Below are positions 48,342 to 57,328 of a DNA stretch of 64,000 nt, piece after piece. A program made the position numbers and the translations under genes. The DNA is taken from the NCBI RefSeq assembly GCF_004362215.1, contig NZ_SNWR01000001.1, positions 186,001-250,000 of the forward strand, read 5' to 3'. Every line of letters starts with the position of its first letter. Position 1 is the stretch's first letter. The stretch comes from Paractinoplanes brasiliensis (lineage in GTDB: Bacteria > Actinomycetota > Actinomycetes > Mycobacteriales > Micromonosporaceae). Under the pieces are notes generated by a model. That model did no database searches. It saw nothing but the letters and a program-made list of their open reading frames with translations, and was not told where the DNA came from.

Positions 48342-49954
48342 CCAACGTCGACGGTCTGGACGACCCGGATGACCTGACCCGGCTGATGGCCATCTGGGCG
48401 TCCGGGTCCGACGGTGGGCCCGAGGTCGTGGGCAAGCTGCTCGACCTGGCGTTGCACGACGACACCGAGGTGCAGGTGACGGGTGGCATCGCCGAGCGGT
48501 GGGACGCCGTGAGCGACGCCGCGGCGAACGCCCTGGTCTCGGTGGTACGGCGGCACGCGCTGGACGAGCCGCGGATCAGGAGGGCCGTCGTTGATCTGGC
48601 GGAGGACGACACGCGTGTCGGGCGGTTGCTGCAGTTCCTCGGGCCTGACGCCGAACCGATGCGCCGCGAGCTGGAGGCGAGCAGCGAGGAGCGGCTTCGT
48701 CTGCGGGCGCTGCACGCGGTCCACCCCGTCAATCGGTCCGTGGAGTTCAACCACCGTTTCCTCGCCGACCCCTCGCCGCTCGTCCGGCTGGAGGCGCTGC
48801 GCGGGCGCTCGTGGTTCGACCCGGAGGACGCGCAGCGGGCGCTGACCGACGTCGACGCTGACGTTCGGGCAGCGGCGGTGCGCAAGGCGCAGTGGCAGGG
48901 CACGCCGGCGTTCATCGCCGCCGCGCGTGCCGAGACGGTGCCCAAGGTCCGGGAGCTCTACGTGCAGGCGCTGGTCAAGCAGCCCTTGACCGACGACGTG
49001 TTCCGGTCGCTCCTCGGCTACCTCGCCGACGACGGCTGGGTGGGGCGTACGGCGGCCCAGCGCCTGCGCCTGATCGACAATCCCGGGGTCGTGGCGGCGG
49101 TCGCCTCCCGGATCCTGGTCTTCGAGGACGAGGCGCACCTGGCCGCCCTGACCGAGTTCCCCCACCTTTTCGAGTACGCGCCCGAACTGCTGGAGCCGCT
49201 CCAACGTCTGCGCCGCAGCGCGACGAACAGCAACCTGCTCGGTGTTCTGGACCGGCTGCCGCAGAGGGTGCAACATCCCCTCGAAGACCCGGCGGACGGC
49301 CTGGACGCGGTGCAGCAAGGTCGGCTGCTCCACGCCGTCCTGGGCTGGGCGGACGGCGTCGTGGAATCGGAGGGCCTGTCCGCGTGGCTGGCGGCTCCGG
49401 ACGACCACACCGCCGCGCAATGGATCACCGAGCACGACTGGTTCGGCACCGGGCCGGCCGCCGAGTTGCTGCACGCGGCCGTCGACGGCGACCTGCGGCG
49501 CGCCCTCTCCGTCGATCTCGGCGAGGATCTGCTGCGCCTGGCCCACCTGTTCACAGCTCGGCAGATCCGCGCCGGCCTGGACCCGCTGCCGCCGCGACCA
49601 CTGAGCCGCCTGCTGACCGAAGGTCCCGACCGGTTGCGTGTGCGTTTCACCAGGGGCCGCACCGTCGTCCTCCGGCTGTACGGGTCGGCCGCCGTCGCCC
49701 CGCACCTCGATCCGATCGACGTGGTGCTGCACGTGTCGTGCCCGGACTGCGGCATGTCAGCGCGGTTGCAGGGCCGGCCCGAGTGGAAGTATCGCGACGA
49801 GGACCGCATCCGCGAGTTCGAGGACGGGTACGCGGTCACGCTGACCGGCGCCTGCCCGGCCTGCGGAGCCCTGGTGCGTATGGAGGTGCGGATCTCGGTG
49901 ACGGAGGCCCGGTTCGACGGCCCGCGCGAGGTCAGCTGGGACGCCCGCTCATGA
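48338..49954 (+). CDS. HEAT-like repeat protein with C-terminal zinc-ribbon
   Basis: A 538-residue soluble protein. Residues ~10-430 are alpha-helical with HEAT/leucine-rich-variant character (PSPLVRLEALRGRSW, DADVRAAAVRKAQW, VPKVRELYVQALV). The last ~100 residues are a beta-rich domain with two CxxC pairs, VSCPDCGMSA and GACPACGALV, forming a probable zinc ribbon. It starts with GTG coupled to the preceding small gene. No enzyme motif is visible; a scaffold or nucleic-acid/protein-binding role is possible. Confidence 0.65.
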   Translation: MTNVDGLDDPDDLTRLMAIWASGSDGGPEVVGKLLDLALHDDTEVQVTGGIAERWDAVSDAAANALVSVVRRHALDEPRIRRAVVDLAEDDTRVGRLLQFLGPDAEPMRRELEASSEERLRLRALHAVHPVNRSVEFNHRFLADPSPLVRLEALRGRSWFDPEDAQRALTDVDADVRAAAVRKAQWQGTPAFIAAARAETVPKVRELYVQALVKQPLTDDVFRSLLGYLADDGWVGRTAAQRLRLIDNPGVVAAVASRILVFEDEAHLAALTEFPHLFEYAPELLEPLQRLRRSATNSNLLGVLDRLPQRVQHPLEDPADGLDAVQQGRLLHAVLGWADGVVESEGLSAWLAAPDDHTAAQWITEHDWFGTGPAAELLHAAVDGDLRRALSVDLGEDLLRLAHLFTARQIRAGLDPLPPRPLSRLLTEGPDRLRVRFTRGRTVVLRLYGSAAVAPHLDPIDVVLHVSCPDCGMSARLQGRPEWKYRDEDRIREFEDGYAVTLTGACPACGALVRMEVRISVTEARFDGPREVSWDARS

Positions 49955-50176
49955 AGGTCGCCACGGGAATCCTGCTGCTCGCGGTCGGCGACGAGCAGCG
50001 CGACCATGCCTTCCGGGACGACGAGGCCGTCGAACGTACGGTCGTGGGGAGACGTTGCCGGCCTTGAGGTAGTTGCTGACCCGGGCCGGCGCGCCGGTGG
50101 CGATGACCCGGCAACCCCAAGACCGCACCGGCAAGTGGTCGAAACAGACGCTGCGGCAACGCTTCGACGCCCGCTG
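49951..50176 (+). pseudogene. Possible decayed coding remnant
   Basis: An ATG overlaps the previous stop (ATGA) and opens a 38-codon frame that ends at 50067. Codon-like composition then continues in another frame to TGA at 50176 (ending GKWSKQTLRQRFDAR). This looks like a gene shortened by frameshifts, but no family can be named. The whole stretch 49955-50333 (379 bp) otherwise holds only the promoter region of the tannase operon. Confidence 0.3.
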
Positions 50177-50272
50177 AGCCTCAGCAACGCATCGCTCAAG
50201 ATCAATAGCCCTGTGTGGACATTTCCTCGGCGTTTCCCTTGCGAGTCGAATGTGACCCATGGCACAGTCAAT

Positions 50273-50285
50273 GGCACTCAGTGCC
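50273..50285. promoter_or_regulatory. Candidate TetR operator before tannase operon
   Basis: GGCACTCAGTGCC is a 13-bp inverted repeat (GGCAC, TCA, GTGCC) 48 bp before the tannase start. Another TGGCAC half-site precedes it at about 50260. The operon carries its own TetR gene, the likely binder. Confidence 0.45.
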
Positions 50286-50333
50286 GTGTATCGATGCATT
50301 GGCGGCACAGCGTGCTCTTCTGGAGGTCCGCAA

Positions 50334-51965
50334 ATGAGTCGAATGCTGGCACTCGCGACCGCACTGGTAACTACGACCGTGATTTTCGGGCCGAGCCCGG
50401 CCGCGGCCTCGGGGAGCACGACGCCGAGATGCGCGGAGCTGACGGGGACGACGATTCCGGCGGCGGCGATCAGCCTGCCGACCCGCGGCGGCCGGGTCGA
50501 GTCCGCCTCCCTGGTGACCCGGGTGGTGAGCGGCCGCACCGTCATGTACTGCAGCGTCGGCGCGTCGCTGTCGCCCAAGGACCTGTCCGCGCCGGACATC
50601 CGGCTGCAGCTCGCCCTGCCCGTCGACTGGAACCGCAGCACGATGATGTTCGGCGGCGGCGGATACAACGGCACCATTCCCGACGTCGGCCAGAACGTGC
50701 CGTTCGGCCGGCCCGACTCGCCTGCTCCCCTGGCACGCGGCTACGCGACCTACGGCAGCGATTCCGGTCACCAGGCCGGGCCCACCGCGTCGCTGGACGG
50801 CTCCTTCGGCCGCAACGACGAGGCCCTGCGGAACTTCGCCGCCGGTGACGCCCTCAGGAAGACCCACGACGCCGCCCTGTACCTCGTCCGTCGTGGCTAC
50901 GGCGCCGGACCCGGCCGGACGTATTTCGCGGGCGGCTCGACCGGCGGCCGCGAGGCCCTGATCGTCGCCCAGCGGTGGCCGAGCGCCTTCGACGGCGTCA
51001 TCTCGGCCTACCCCGCCTGGAACAACATGGCCGAGATCCTTCAGCTCGGGCACCTGGCCCGCGTGATGTCCCGGCCGGGCGCCTTCCCCGAGCCCGCCAA
51101 GCAGGCCGTGCTCTACGAAAGCGTCATGGCGGCCTGCGACGGGCGCGACGGTGTCCAGGACAGGGTCATCTCGAACGTCGAGGGCTGCCACTTCGACCCC
51201 CGGTCGATCCGCTGCCCGGACGGCGCCGACACCGGGCCGGCCTGCCTCTCCGACGCGCAGATCGCCGCGGTGACGGCCGCGTCCACACCGTTCCGCTGGC
51301 CGTACCGAATCGCGAGCGGCGAGAAGCAGTACCCGGGATTCCCGTTGCTGTCCGGCGCCGACATGCGGACCTTCTACCTCGGCTTCGGCACCACCGCGCC
51401 CGCCAACCCCATGCCGGCCACCAGCGCGTACGGGTTCCAGTACTGGGACCAGTGGGTGAAGCACTTCCTGACCCGCGACCCCGGCTACAACTCCCTGGAC
51501 GTGGACCCGCGGCACCCCGGGAAGTGGCTCCCCCGGATCAGTTACCTCTCCACGATCCAGGACCGCAACAATGTGGACCTGCGGCCGTTCGCGCGGGCCG
51601 GCGGGCGGCTGATCCTGATGCACGGCTCCGCCGACGAGCTGGTCTCGCACCGAGCCACCAACGACTACTACCGGCGCGTGGTGGCCACGGTCGGCGCCCG
51701 GCAGACCGACGCGTTCCTGCGCTACTACGTGGCGCCGGGAGCGAATCACGCCAACTTCGGCGCACCCGCGTTCGCCGCCACCTGGGACTCGCTCTCCGCC
51801 CTGGAACGCTGGGTGCAGGACGGGCAACCGCCGGCCCGCCCGGTGGTGCAGGACTACCGGGACGGACGGACCCGTCCGCTCTGCGAATACCCGGGCTGGC
51901 CGAAATACCGCTCCGGTGACCCCGCGTCAGCCCAGAGCTTCGTGTGCGTCAAGGGGGCGGCGTGA
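50334..51965 (+). CDS. Secreted tannase/feruloyl esterase family protein
   Basis: A 543-residue exported esterase. ATG 50334 has GGAGG at 50322-50326 and a signal peptide of about 26 residues. The catalytic serine is Ser202 in FAGGSTGGRE, Asp is expected in LMHGSADELVS, and His in APGANHANFG; these match tannase-family triads. A cysteine-rich lid region (AACDGRDGVQD, EGCHFDP, IRCPDG, ACLSDAQ) is also typical. The family hydrolyses ester bonds of gallate, ferulate or related aromatic acids, or terephthalate-type esters. Its stop overlaps the start of a Liv-type ABC ATPase gene (GTGA), so release and import of an aromatic acid are probably linked. Confidence 0.88.
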   Translation: MSRMLALATALVTTTVIFGPSPAAASGSTTPRCAELTGTTIPAAAISLPTRGGRVESASLVTRVVSGRTVMYCSVGASLSPKDLSAPDIRLQLALPVDWNRSTMMFGGGGYNGTIPDVGQNVPFGRPDSPAPLARGYATYGSDSGHQAGPTASLDGSFGRNDEALRNFAAGDALRKTHDAALYLVRRGYGAGPGRTYFAGGSTGGREALIVAQRWPSAFDGVISAYPAWNNMAEILQLGHLARVMSRPGAFPEPAKQAVLYESVMAACDGRDGVQDRVISNVEGCHFDPRSIRCPDGADTGPACLSDAQIAAVTAASTPFRWPYRIASGEKQYPGFPLLSGADMRTFYLGFGTTAPANPMPATSAYGFQYWDQWVKHFLTRDPGYNSLDVDPRHPGKWLPRISYLSTIQDRNNVDLRPFARAGGRLILMHGSADELVSHRATNDYYRRVVATVGARQTDAFLRYYVAPGANHANFGAPAFAATWDSLSALERWVQDGQPPARPVVQDYRDGRTRPLCEYPGWPKYRSGDPASAQSFVCVKGAA

Positions 51966-52723
51966 AGGGCGGCCAGGTGGCGATCCGCACCCGCGCGTTG
52001 ACCAAGGTCTTCCGGGGTTTCCGGGCGGTCGACACAGTGGATCTGGAGGTACGTGAGGGCAGCGTGCACGCGCTGGTCGGCCCGAACGGCGCCGGCAAGA
52101 CCACGTTGTTCAACCTGCTGACCGGCTTCCTGGCCCCGACAACCGGGACGATCACGGTGTTCGACGAGGACGTCACCGGTCTGCCGCCCGAACGGGTCGC
52201 CCGCCGGGGTGTGGCCCGCTCGTTCCAGATCACCAGCCTGTTCGACACCCTGACCAGCCGCGAGCACGTGGAGCTCGCGCTGCAGGGGCACAGCCGGCAG
52301 GGGTTCCGGTTCTGGCGGTCGGACAAGCTGCTCGGCCGGAATCGGGCACGTGTGGACGAGCTTCTCGCCCAGGTGGGCTTGGAGGCGCTGGCGGACAAGC
52401 AGGCCGGGCTTCTCGCGTACGGGCAAAAACGCGCGCTGGAACTGGCGCTGGTGCTCGCTCTGGACCCGCCGGTGATGCTCCTCGACGAGCCGACGGCCGG
52501 GATGGGCATCGAGGACGTGGACCGCACCATCGAACTGGTCCGCCGCCTCGCGTCCGGTCGCACCGTGGTGTTCGTCGACCACAACATGCACGTCGTCGGC
52601 AGCCTGGCCGACCGGGTGACAGTGCTGCAGCAGGGCAAGATCCTGGTCGAGGGCGCCTACGACGAGGTCCGCAACGACGAACGGGTGATCACCGCGTACC
52701 TGGGCGAGGCCGAGCATGCTTGA
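51962..52723 (+). CDS. Liv-type ABC transporter ATPase (LivG-like)
   Basis: A 253-residue ATPase starting with GTG that overlaps the tannase stop. Walker A is VGPNGAGKTT, the signature loop is LAYGQKRALELALVLA (reduced from LSGGQ), Walker B is VMLLDEPTAGM, and the H-loop is VVFVDHNMHVV. It is the larger of the two ATPases of a branched-chain-amino-acid-type importer. In actinobacteria such importers often carry aromatic acids; that is the inference here given the esterase. Confidence 0.9.
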   Translation: MKGGQVAIRTRALTKVFRGFRAVDTVDLEVREGSVHALVGPNGAGKTTLFNLLTGFLAPTTGTITVFDEDVTGLPPERVARRGVARSFQITSLFDTLTSREHVELALQGHSRQGFRFWRSDKLLGRNRARVDELLAQVGLEALADKQAGLLAYGQKRALELALVLALDPPVMLLDEPTAGMGIEDVDRTIELVRRLASGRTVVFVDHNMHVVGSLADRVTVLQQGKILVEGAYDEVRNDERVITAYLGEAEHA

Positions 52724-53408
52724 GGTCACCGGGTTGACGGCGTGGTACGGCCAGGCGCAGGCGCTGCACGGGGTGGACGTCCGCGTCGACGAGGGTGAGG
52801 TCGTCTCGCTGGCCGGTCGTAACGGCGCCGGCAAGACGACGCTGGTGCGGTGCCTGATCGGTCTGCACGGGCAAGCCGGAGGCGCCGTACGCCTGCACGG
52901 GCGCGACATCACCGGCATGCCGGCGCATCGGCGGGCCCGAGCCGGCATGGGCTGGGTCCAGGACGACCGCGGCATCTACGCCAGTCTCACGGTGGAGGAG
53001 AATCTGCTGCTGCCGCCCAAGGTCTCCGACCGGGCCTGGACGCTGCCGCAGGTGTACGACGCCTTTCCCATGCTCGCGGAGCGTCGCAAGGCGCCCGGCA
53101 CCACGCTCTCCGGCGGGGAGCAGCAGATGCTGGCCATCGCCCGGGTGCTGCGAACAGGCGCCCGTCTGCTGCTCATGGACGAGCCCTCCGAAGGCCTGGC
53201 CCCGGTCGTCGTGGCCCGGATCGGGGCGATCATCCGCGAGATCAAGGCCACCGGCGCCGGCGTGCTGCTGATCGAACAGAACGTCAAGTTCGCCGCCACC
53301 GTGGCCGACCGGCACTACCTGCTCAGCCAGGGCCGCATCGTCGAGACCCTCGACAACGACGAGTTCCGGCGCCGCGAGGGCGACCTGCTCAAACACCTCG
53401 GCATTTGA
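52716..53408 (+). CDS. Liv-type ABC transporter ATPase (LivF-like)
   Basis: A 230-residue ATPase overlapping the previous gene by 8 bp. Walker A is AGRNGAGKTT, the signature loop is TLSGGEQQMLAIARVL, Walker B is LLLMDEPSEGL and the H-loop VLLIEQNVKF. It should form a heterodimer with the LivG-like protein. Confidence 0.92.
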   Translation: MLEVTGLTAWYGQAQALHGVDVRVDEGEVVSLAGRNGAGKTTLVRCLIGLHGQAGGAVRLHGRDITGMPAHRRARAGMGWVQDDRGIYASLTVEENLLLPPKVSDRAWTLPQVYDAFPMLAERRKAPGTTLSGGEQQMLAIARVLRTGARLLLMDEPSEGLAPVVVARIGAIIREIKATGAGVLLIEQNVKFAATVADRHYLLSQGRIVETLDNDEFRRREGDLLKHLGI

Positions 53409-53427
53409 CGAGGAGGGGGGAAACACC

Positions 53428-54678
53428 ATGGAGAGCAAGCGGAAGTGGGCCGGCGCGTCGGCCCTGACGATGACACTGCTGCTGAGCGCCTGCGGCGGCG
53501 GAGGACCCGGAAGCTCGGGCGGCGATTTCACGGGCGACAAGCTGGTGCTGGCGGTGCTCAACGACCAGTCCGGCGTCTACAAGGACGCGTCGGGGCCGAA
53601 CTCGGTCAAGGCCGTGAAGATGGCCGTTGCCGACTTCCAGGCGAAGTACGGCGACAAGGCGGTCGTCAAGAACATCGAGGTGACCTCGACCGACCATCAG
53701 AACAAGCCGGACATCGCCAACACCAAGGCCTCCGAGCTGTACGAGCGTGGCGGCGCGGACGTCATCCTGGACGTGCCCACCTCGTCGGCCGCCCTGGCCG
53801 TCGCGAACCAGGCGAAGAACCACAAGAAGCTGTTCCTCGACGTGAGCGCGGCGACCACCGCGCTGACCGGCGCTCAGTGCAACAAGTACACGTTCCAGTG
53901 GGCGTACAACACGTACCTGCTCGCCAACGCCACCGGCACGACGGTGACCCGCGACGGCGGCAAGAAGTGGACGATCATCTACCCCGACTACGAGTTCGGG
54001 CAGAACATGACCAAGTCGTTCACCGACGCGATCACCAAGGCGGGCGGCACGGTCGGCGAGACGATCCCGACGCCGTTCCCCAACGAGAACTTCGCGACGT
54101 TCCTCACCAAGGCCGGCAGCAGCAACCCCGACGTGATCGGCACGATGCACGCCGGCGGTGACCTGATCAACCTGGTCAAGCAGTTCAACGAGTCGGGGCT
54201 GAAGGAGAAGGGCGTCGAGCTGGCCGTCGGGCTGATGCTCATCAACGACATTCACTCCCTGGGTGTGGAGCAGTTCGCCGGCACGCTGTTCACCGACCCC
54301 TGGTACTGGAACCAGGACGCCGAGGCACGCGCCTGGGCCGACAAGTTCATGACCGAGACCGGGGTCCGCCCGAGTTTCGAGCACGCCGGCAACTACTCCG
54401 CCGCGCTGCAGTACCTCGAGGCGGTGCAGGCGGTCGGCACCGACGACGCCGACAAGGTGATCGCGAACCTCGAGGGCAAGAAGGTCAACGACGTCTTCCT
54501 GCGCAACGGCGAGATCCGGGCCGCCGACCACTCCGTCGTGCACGACGCCAACCTGGCCCGCGTCAAGAAGCCGGCCGACGTGAAGGAGCCCTGGGACTAC
54601 GAGGAGATCGTGACGAAGATTCCGGCGTCCGAGGGGTTCGCGCCCGCCGAGGCGTCCGGCTGCTCGATGAAACCATGA
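53428..54678 (+). CDS. Liv-type substrate-binding lipoprotein
   Basis: A 416-residue periplasmic-binding-fold type I protein. The lipobox LLSAC puts the lipidated residue at Cys22, followed by a Gly/Ser linker. The binding domain contains LAVLNDQSGVYKDASGPNSVKA, VILDVPTSSAALAVANQ and WTIIYPDYEFGQNM. It resembles ligand receptors for hydrophobic or aromatic compounds more than leucine-binding proteins (impression only). It starts 19 bp after the LivF-like gene with GAGGAGGGGG upstream, and overlaps the permease gene by 4 bp. Confidence 0.9.
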   Translation: MESKRKWAGASALTMTLLLSACGGGGPGSSGGDFTGDKLVLAVLNDQSGVYKDASGPNSVKAVKMAVADFQAKYGDKAVVKNIEVTSTDHQNKPDIANTKASELYERGGADVILDVPTSSAALAVANQAKNHKKLFLDVSAATTALTGAQCNKYTFQWAYNTYLLANATGTTVTRDGGKKWTIIYPDYEFGQNMTKSFTDAITKAGGTVGETIPTPFPNENFATFLTKAGSSNPDVIGTMHAGGDLINLVKQFNESGLKEKGVELAVGLMLINDIHSLGVEQFAGTLFTDPWYWNQDAEARAWADKFMTETGVRPSFEHAGNYSAALQYLEAVQAVGTDDADKVIANLEGKKVNDVFLRNGEIRAADHSVVHDANLARVKKPADVKEPWDYEEIVTKIPASEGFAPAEASGCSMKP

Positions 54679-55547
54679 GCGCGGTCCTTCAGTACGCCGT
54701 ACAGGGGCTCGCGGCGGGAAGCTTCTACGCCTTGGCGGCGCTCGGGCTGGCGGTGATCTTCGGGGTCCTCGGCGTGGTCAACTTCGCGCACGGCGCCTTC
54801 TACATGCTGGGCGCGGTGGCCACGGCGGTGCTGCTCGACACCCTCGACCTCACGCTGTGGTGGTCGCTGCTGGTGGTGCCGGTGCTGATGTTCGGGTTCG
54901 GCGTCGTGGTGGAGCGGCTGCTCGTGCAGTGGCTGCTCCAGCTCGACCCGCTCTACAACCTGCTGCTCACCTTCGGCCTCACGCTGGTCCTGGTCGAGCT
55001 GGTCAAGCAGCGGTACGGGGTCTCCGGGCTGCCGTACCAGCTGCCGGGCGGGCTGCAGGGACGCCTCGACGTGGCCGGCGTGGTGCTGCCGCGCTACCAG
55101 CTGTTCGTCCTGCTGTTCTCGGTCGCGGTGTGTGTGCTCGTCTGGCTGATGATGACGCGTACCCGGATCGGCATGATCGTGCGGGCGGCGACCGAGAAAC
55201 CCGAGCTCGCGCGGGCCCTGGGCATCAACGTGGGCCGCTGGGTGACGCCGGTCTTCGGCTTCGGTGTCGCGCTCGCCGGGCTGGCCGGGGTGCTCGCCGC
55301 GCCGTTCCGGGCGATCACCGCCGACATGGGCAACAACTTCGCGATCATCCTGTTCGCGGTCGTGGTCATCGGCGGTCTCGGCTCGATCGTCGGCGCGGTG
55401 GTCGCGGGCTTCCTGGTCGGCCTGGTCGAGGCGTTCGGCCAGGCGTACGCCCCCACGTTCGCGCAGATCCTCATCTTCGTCCTCATGGCCCTGGTCATCG
55501 TGGTCAGGCCGGCGGGGTTGTTCGGACGTCAGGAGGCGACAACGTGA
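54675..55547 (+). CDS. Liv-type ABC permease (LivH-like)
   Basis: A 290-residue permease with about eight helices, starting at an ATGA overlap. Typical features are LGLAVIFGVLGVVNFAHGAFYMLG near the N-terminus and the coupling region ATEKPELARALGINV. The C-terminal GGLGSIVGAVVAGFLVGLVEAFG is conserved in the family. Confidence 0.92.
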   Translation: MSAVLQYAVQGLAAGSFYALAALGLAVIFGVLGVVNFAHGAFYMLGAVATAVLLDTLDLTLWWSLLVVPVLMFGFGVVVERLLVQWLLQLDPLYNLLLTFGLTLVLVELVKQRYGVSGLPYQLPGGLQGRLDVAGVVLPRYQLFVLLFSVAVCVLVWLMMTRTRIGMIVRAATEKPELARALGINVGRWVTPVFGFGVALAGLAGVLAAPFRAITADMGNNFAIILFAVVVIGGLGSIVGAVVAGFLVGLVEAFGQAYAPTFAQILIFVLMALVIVVRPAGLFGRQEATT

Positions 55548-56626
55548 CCAACTCGGTCATTGCCGAGGCCCCGCCGGCGGGGGCCGATGTCCCCGTGGCC
55601 GCGCGGAATCCGCGGGTGCGGTGGATCTTGCTGGCCATCGGCCTGGTCGCGGCGTTGGCGCTGCCCTGGTTCATCTATCCGCCGGTCGCGATGGACATCG
55701 TGGCGCTGGCGCTGTTCGCGATCGCGCTGGACATCCTGCTCGGCTTCACCGGCCTGCTCTCGTTCGGGCACGCGGCGTTCTGGGGCAGTTCGGCGTACGT
55801 GACCGGCCTGATCGCCACGCACTACGGCGTGCCGTTCCCGGTGGCCGTCGCCGGCGGCGCGGTCTTCGCGATGATTCTCGCGCTTCCCATCGGGTACGTG
55901 TCGGTGCGCCGCTCCGGGATCTACTTCGCGATGGTCACCCTCGCCTTCGCGCAGATGGTCTACTTCATCGGCTATCAGTGGAGCGACCTGACGGGCGGCG
56001 AGAACGGACTGCAGGGCGTACCCCGGTCGTTCTTCGGCATCGAGCTGATCGAGACGGAGTCGTTCTACTTCTACTACGCGGCCCTGCCGATCCTGCTGTT
56101 CGGCATGTGGGCGGCGTGGCGGATCGTGCACTCGCCGTTCGGACGGGTCCTGGTGTCGATCCGCGACAACGCGCCGCGCGCCCGGGCGCTCGGCTACGAG
56201 ACCGACCGGTACAAGGCACTCGCCTTCGTGCTCTCCGCCGGGCTGACCGGACTGGCCGGCGGCGTGTTCGCCATCAACCACGGATTCGTCGCGCTGACCG
56301 AACTGCACTGGACCACCTCCGGTGACGTCGTGCTGATGACGGTTCTCGGTGGCATCGGCACGCTGTGGGGCGGCATCGTGGGCGCCTTCCTGACCGTGAT
56401 GCTCGCCGATTACCTCGCCTCCTCCGGCTTCAGCGGCATCGACCTGATCACCGGTTCGGTCTTCATCCTCGTGGTGCTGCTGTTCCGCCGCGGAATCTGG
56501 GGAACCGTCCGCCAGCAGTGGGATGTCCGGCGGCGACGTGTGGCGGCACGCCGCGCTCTGCGGAGTTACAGTTCGCCGGACCGCAGTTCGCGCCGTACGA
56601 CGTCAGGAGAGGGCACCGGTCGGTGA
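55544..56626 (+). CDS. Liv-type ABC permease (LivM-like)
   Basis: A 360-residue permease with about ten helices. GTG 55544 overlaps the LivH-like stop and has AGGAGG upstream. Family stretches are LGFTGLLSFGHAAFWGSSAYV, IRDNAPRARALGYETDRYKALAFVLSA and GGIGTLWGGIVGAFL. The C-terminus is extended by a basic tail (RRRRVAARRALRS) of about 40 residues that ends in overlap with the TetR gene. Confidence 0.92.
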   Translation: MTNSVIAEAPPAGADVPVAARNPRVRWILLAIGLVAALALPWFIYPPVAMDIVALALFAIALDILLGFTGLLSFGHAAFWGSSAYVTGLIATHYGVPFPVAVAGGAVFAMILALPIGYVSVRRSGIYFAMVTLAFAQMVYFIGYQWSDLTGGENGLQGVPRSFFGIELIETESFYFYYAALPILLFGMWAAWRIVHSPFGRVLVSIRDNAPRARALGYETDRYKALAFVLSAGLTGLAGGVFAINHGFVALTELHWTTSGDVVLMTVLGGIGTLWGGIVGAFLTVMLADYLASSGFSGIDLITGSVFILVVLLFRRGIWGTVRQQWDVRRRRVAARRALRSYSSPDRSSRRTTSGEGTGR

Positions 56627-57303
56627 CTTCGCGGAGGATTCTCGACACCAAGTACCGGATCTCGGAAACGGCGATGGCCCTGTTCCTGACGGAGGGGTAC
56701 GCGAACGTCACGGTCGAAGCCGTCGCCGAGGCGTCCAGCGTGTCCCGCCGTACGGTGTTCCGGCACTTCGAAAGCAAGGACGAGCTGGTCTTTCCCGACC
56801 ACACCGAGCGCCTCGGGCTGGTCGAGCGGTGCCTCACCGCGGCGCCGCCGGGCACGGACCCGGTGGAGGCCGTCATCGCGGCCACCGAGGAGTCGCTGCG
56901 GGAGTTCCTCAGCCGGCCGGAACTCGTCCTCCGGCGCTACAAACTGACCCGCATCGTGCCCGAGCTGCGCAAACGGGAGGTCGTCGAACACGAGCGGTAC
57001 GTGGCGCTGACCCGGTCGTACCTGCGTGATCACCTTCCGCCCGACGCGCCGCCGTTCCAGCCGATGGCCCTGGCCGCCCTCATCGACGGGATCCACCGGT
57101 CGGCGCTGGGCAACTGGGTGCGCGAGGGCGGCACGACAGACCCTGAGGCCGAACTCGCGGCGGGCATGGAGTGGGTGCGCCGCATGATGGTTCACCAGGC
57201 GGCGTTCTCGGCTGCTCCGCTGCTGCTCGCGGTGCTCCCCGACACGCCGCAGACCCGCCGCGTGCTCACCACGTTGAAGGACGCCGCGGAGGAACTGCCC
57301 TGA
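56623..57303 (+). CDS. TetR-family regulator of the tannase/importer operon
   Basis: A 226-residue regulator. GTG 56623 overlaps the LivM-like stop (GTGA). The helix-turn-helix is at residues ~10-55 (ISETAMALFLTEGYANVTVEAVAEASSVSRRTVFRHFESKDELVF). The C-terminal domain is helical and may bind an aromatic or acyl ligand. Placement inside the operon suggests autoregulation, with the GGCAC-TCA-GTGCC repeat upstream of the tannase gene as candidate site. Confidence 0.9.
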   Translation: MTSRRILDTKYRISETAMALFLTEGYANVTVEAVAEASSVSRRTVFRHFESKDELVFPDHTERLGLVERCLTAAPPGTDPVEAVIAATEESLREFLSRPELVLRRYKLTRIVPELRKREVVEHERYVALTRSYLRDHLPPDAPPFQPMALAALIDGIHRSALGNWVREGGTTDPEAELAAGMEWVRRMMVHQAAFSAAPLLLAVLPDTPQTRRVLTTLKDAAEELP

Positions 57304-57328
57304 CCGTCGCGGTCGAGAAGGAGCGGAA

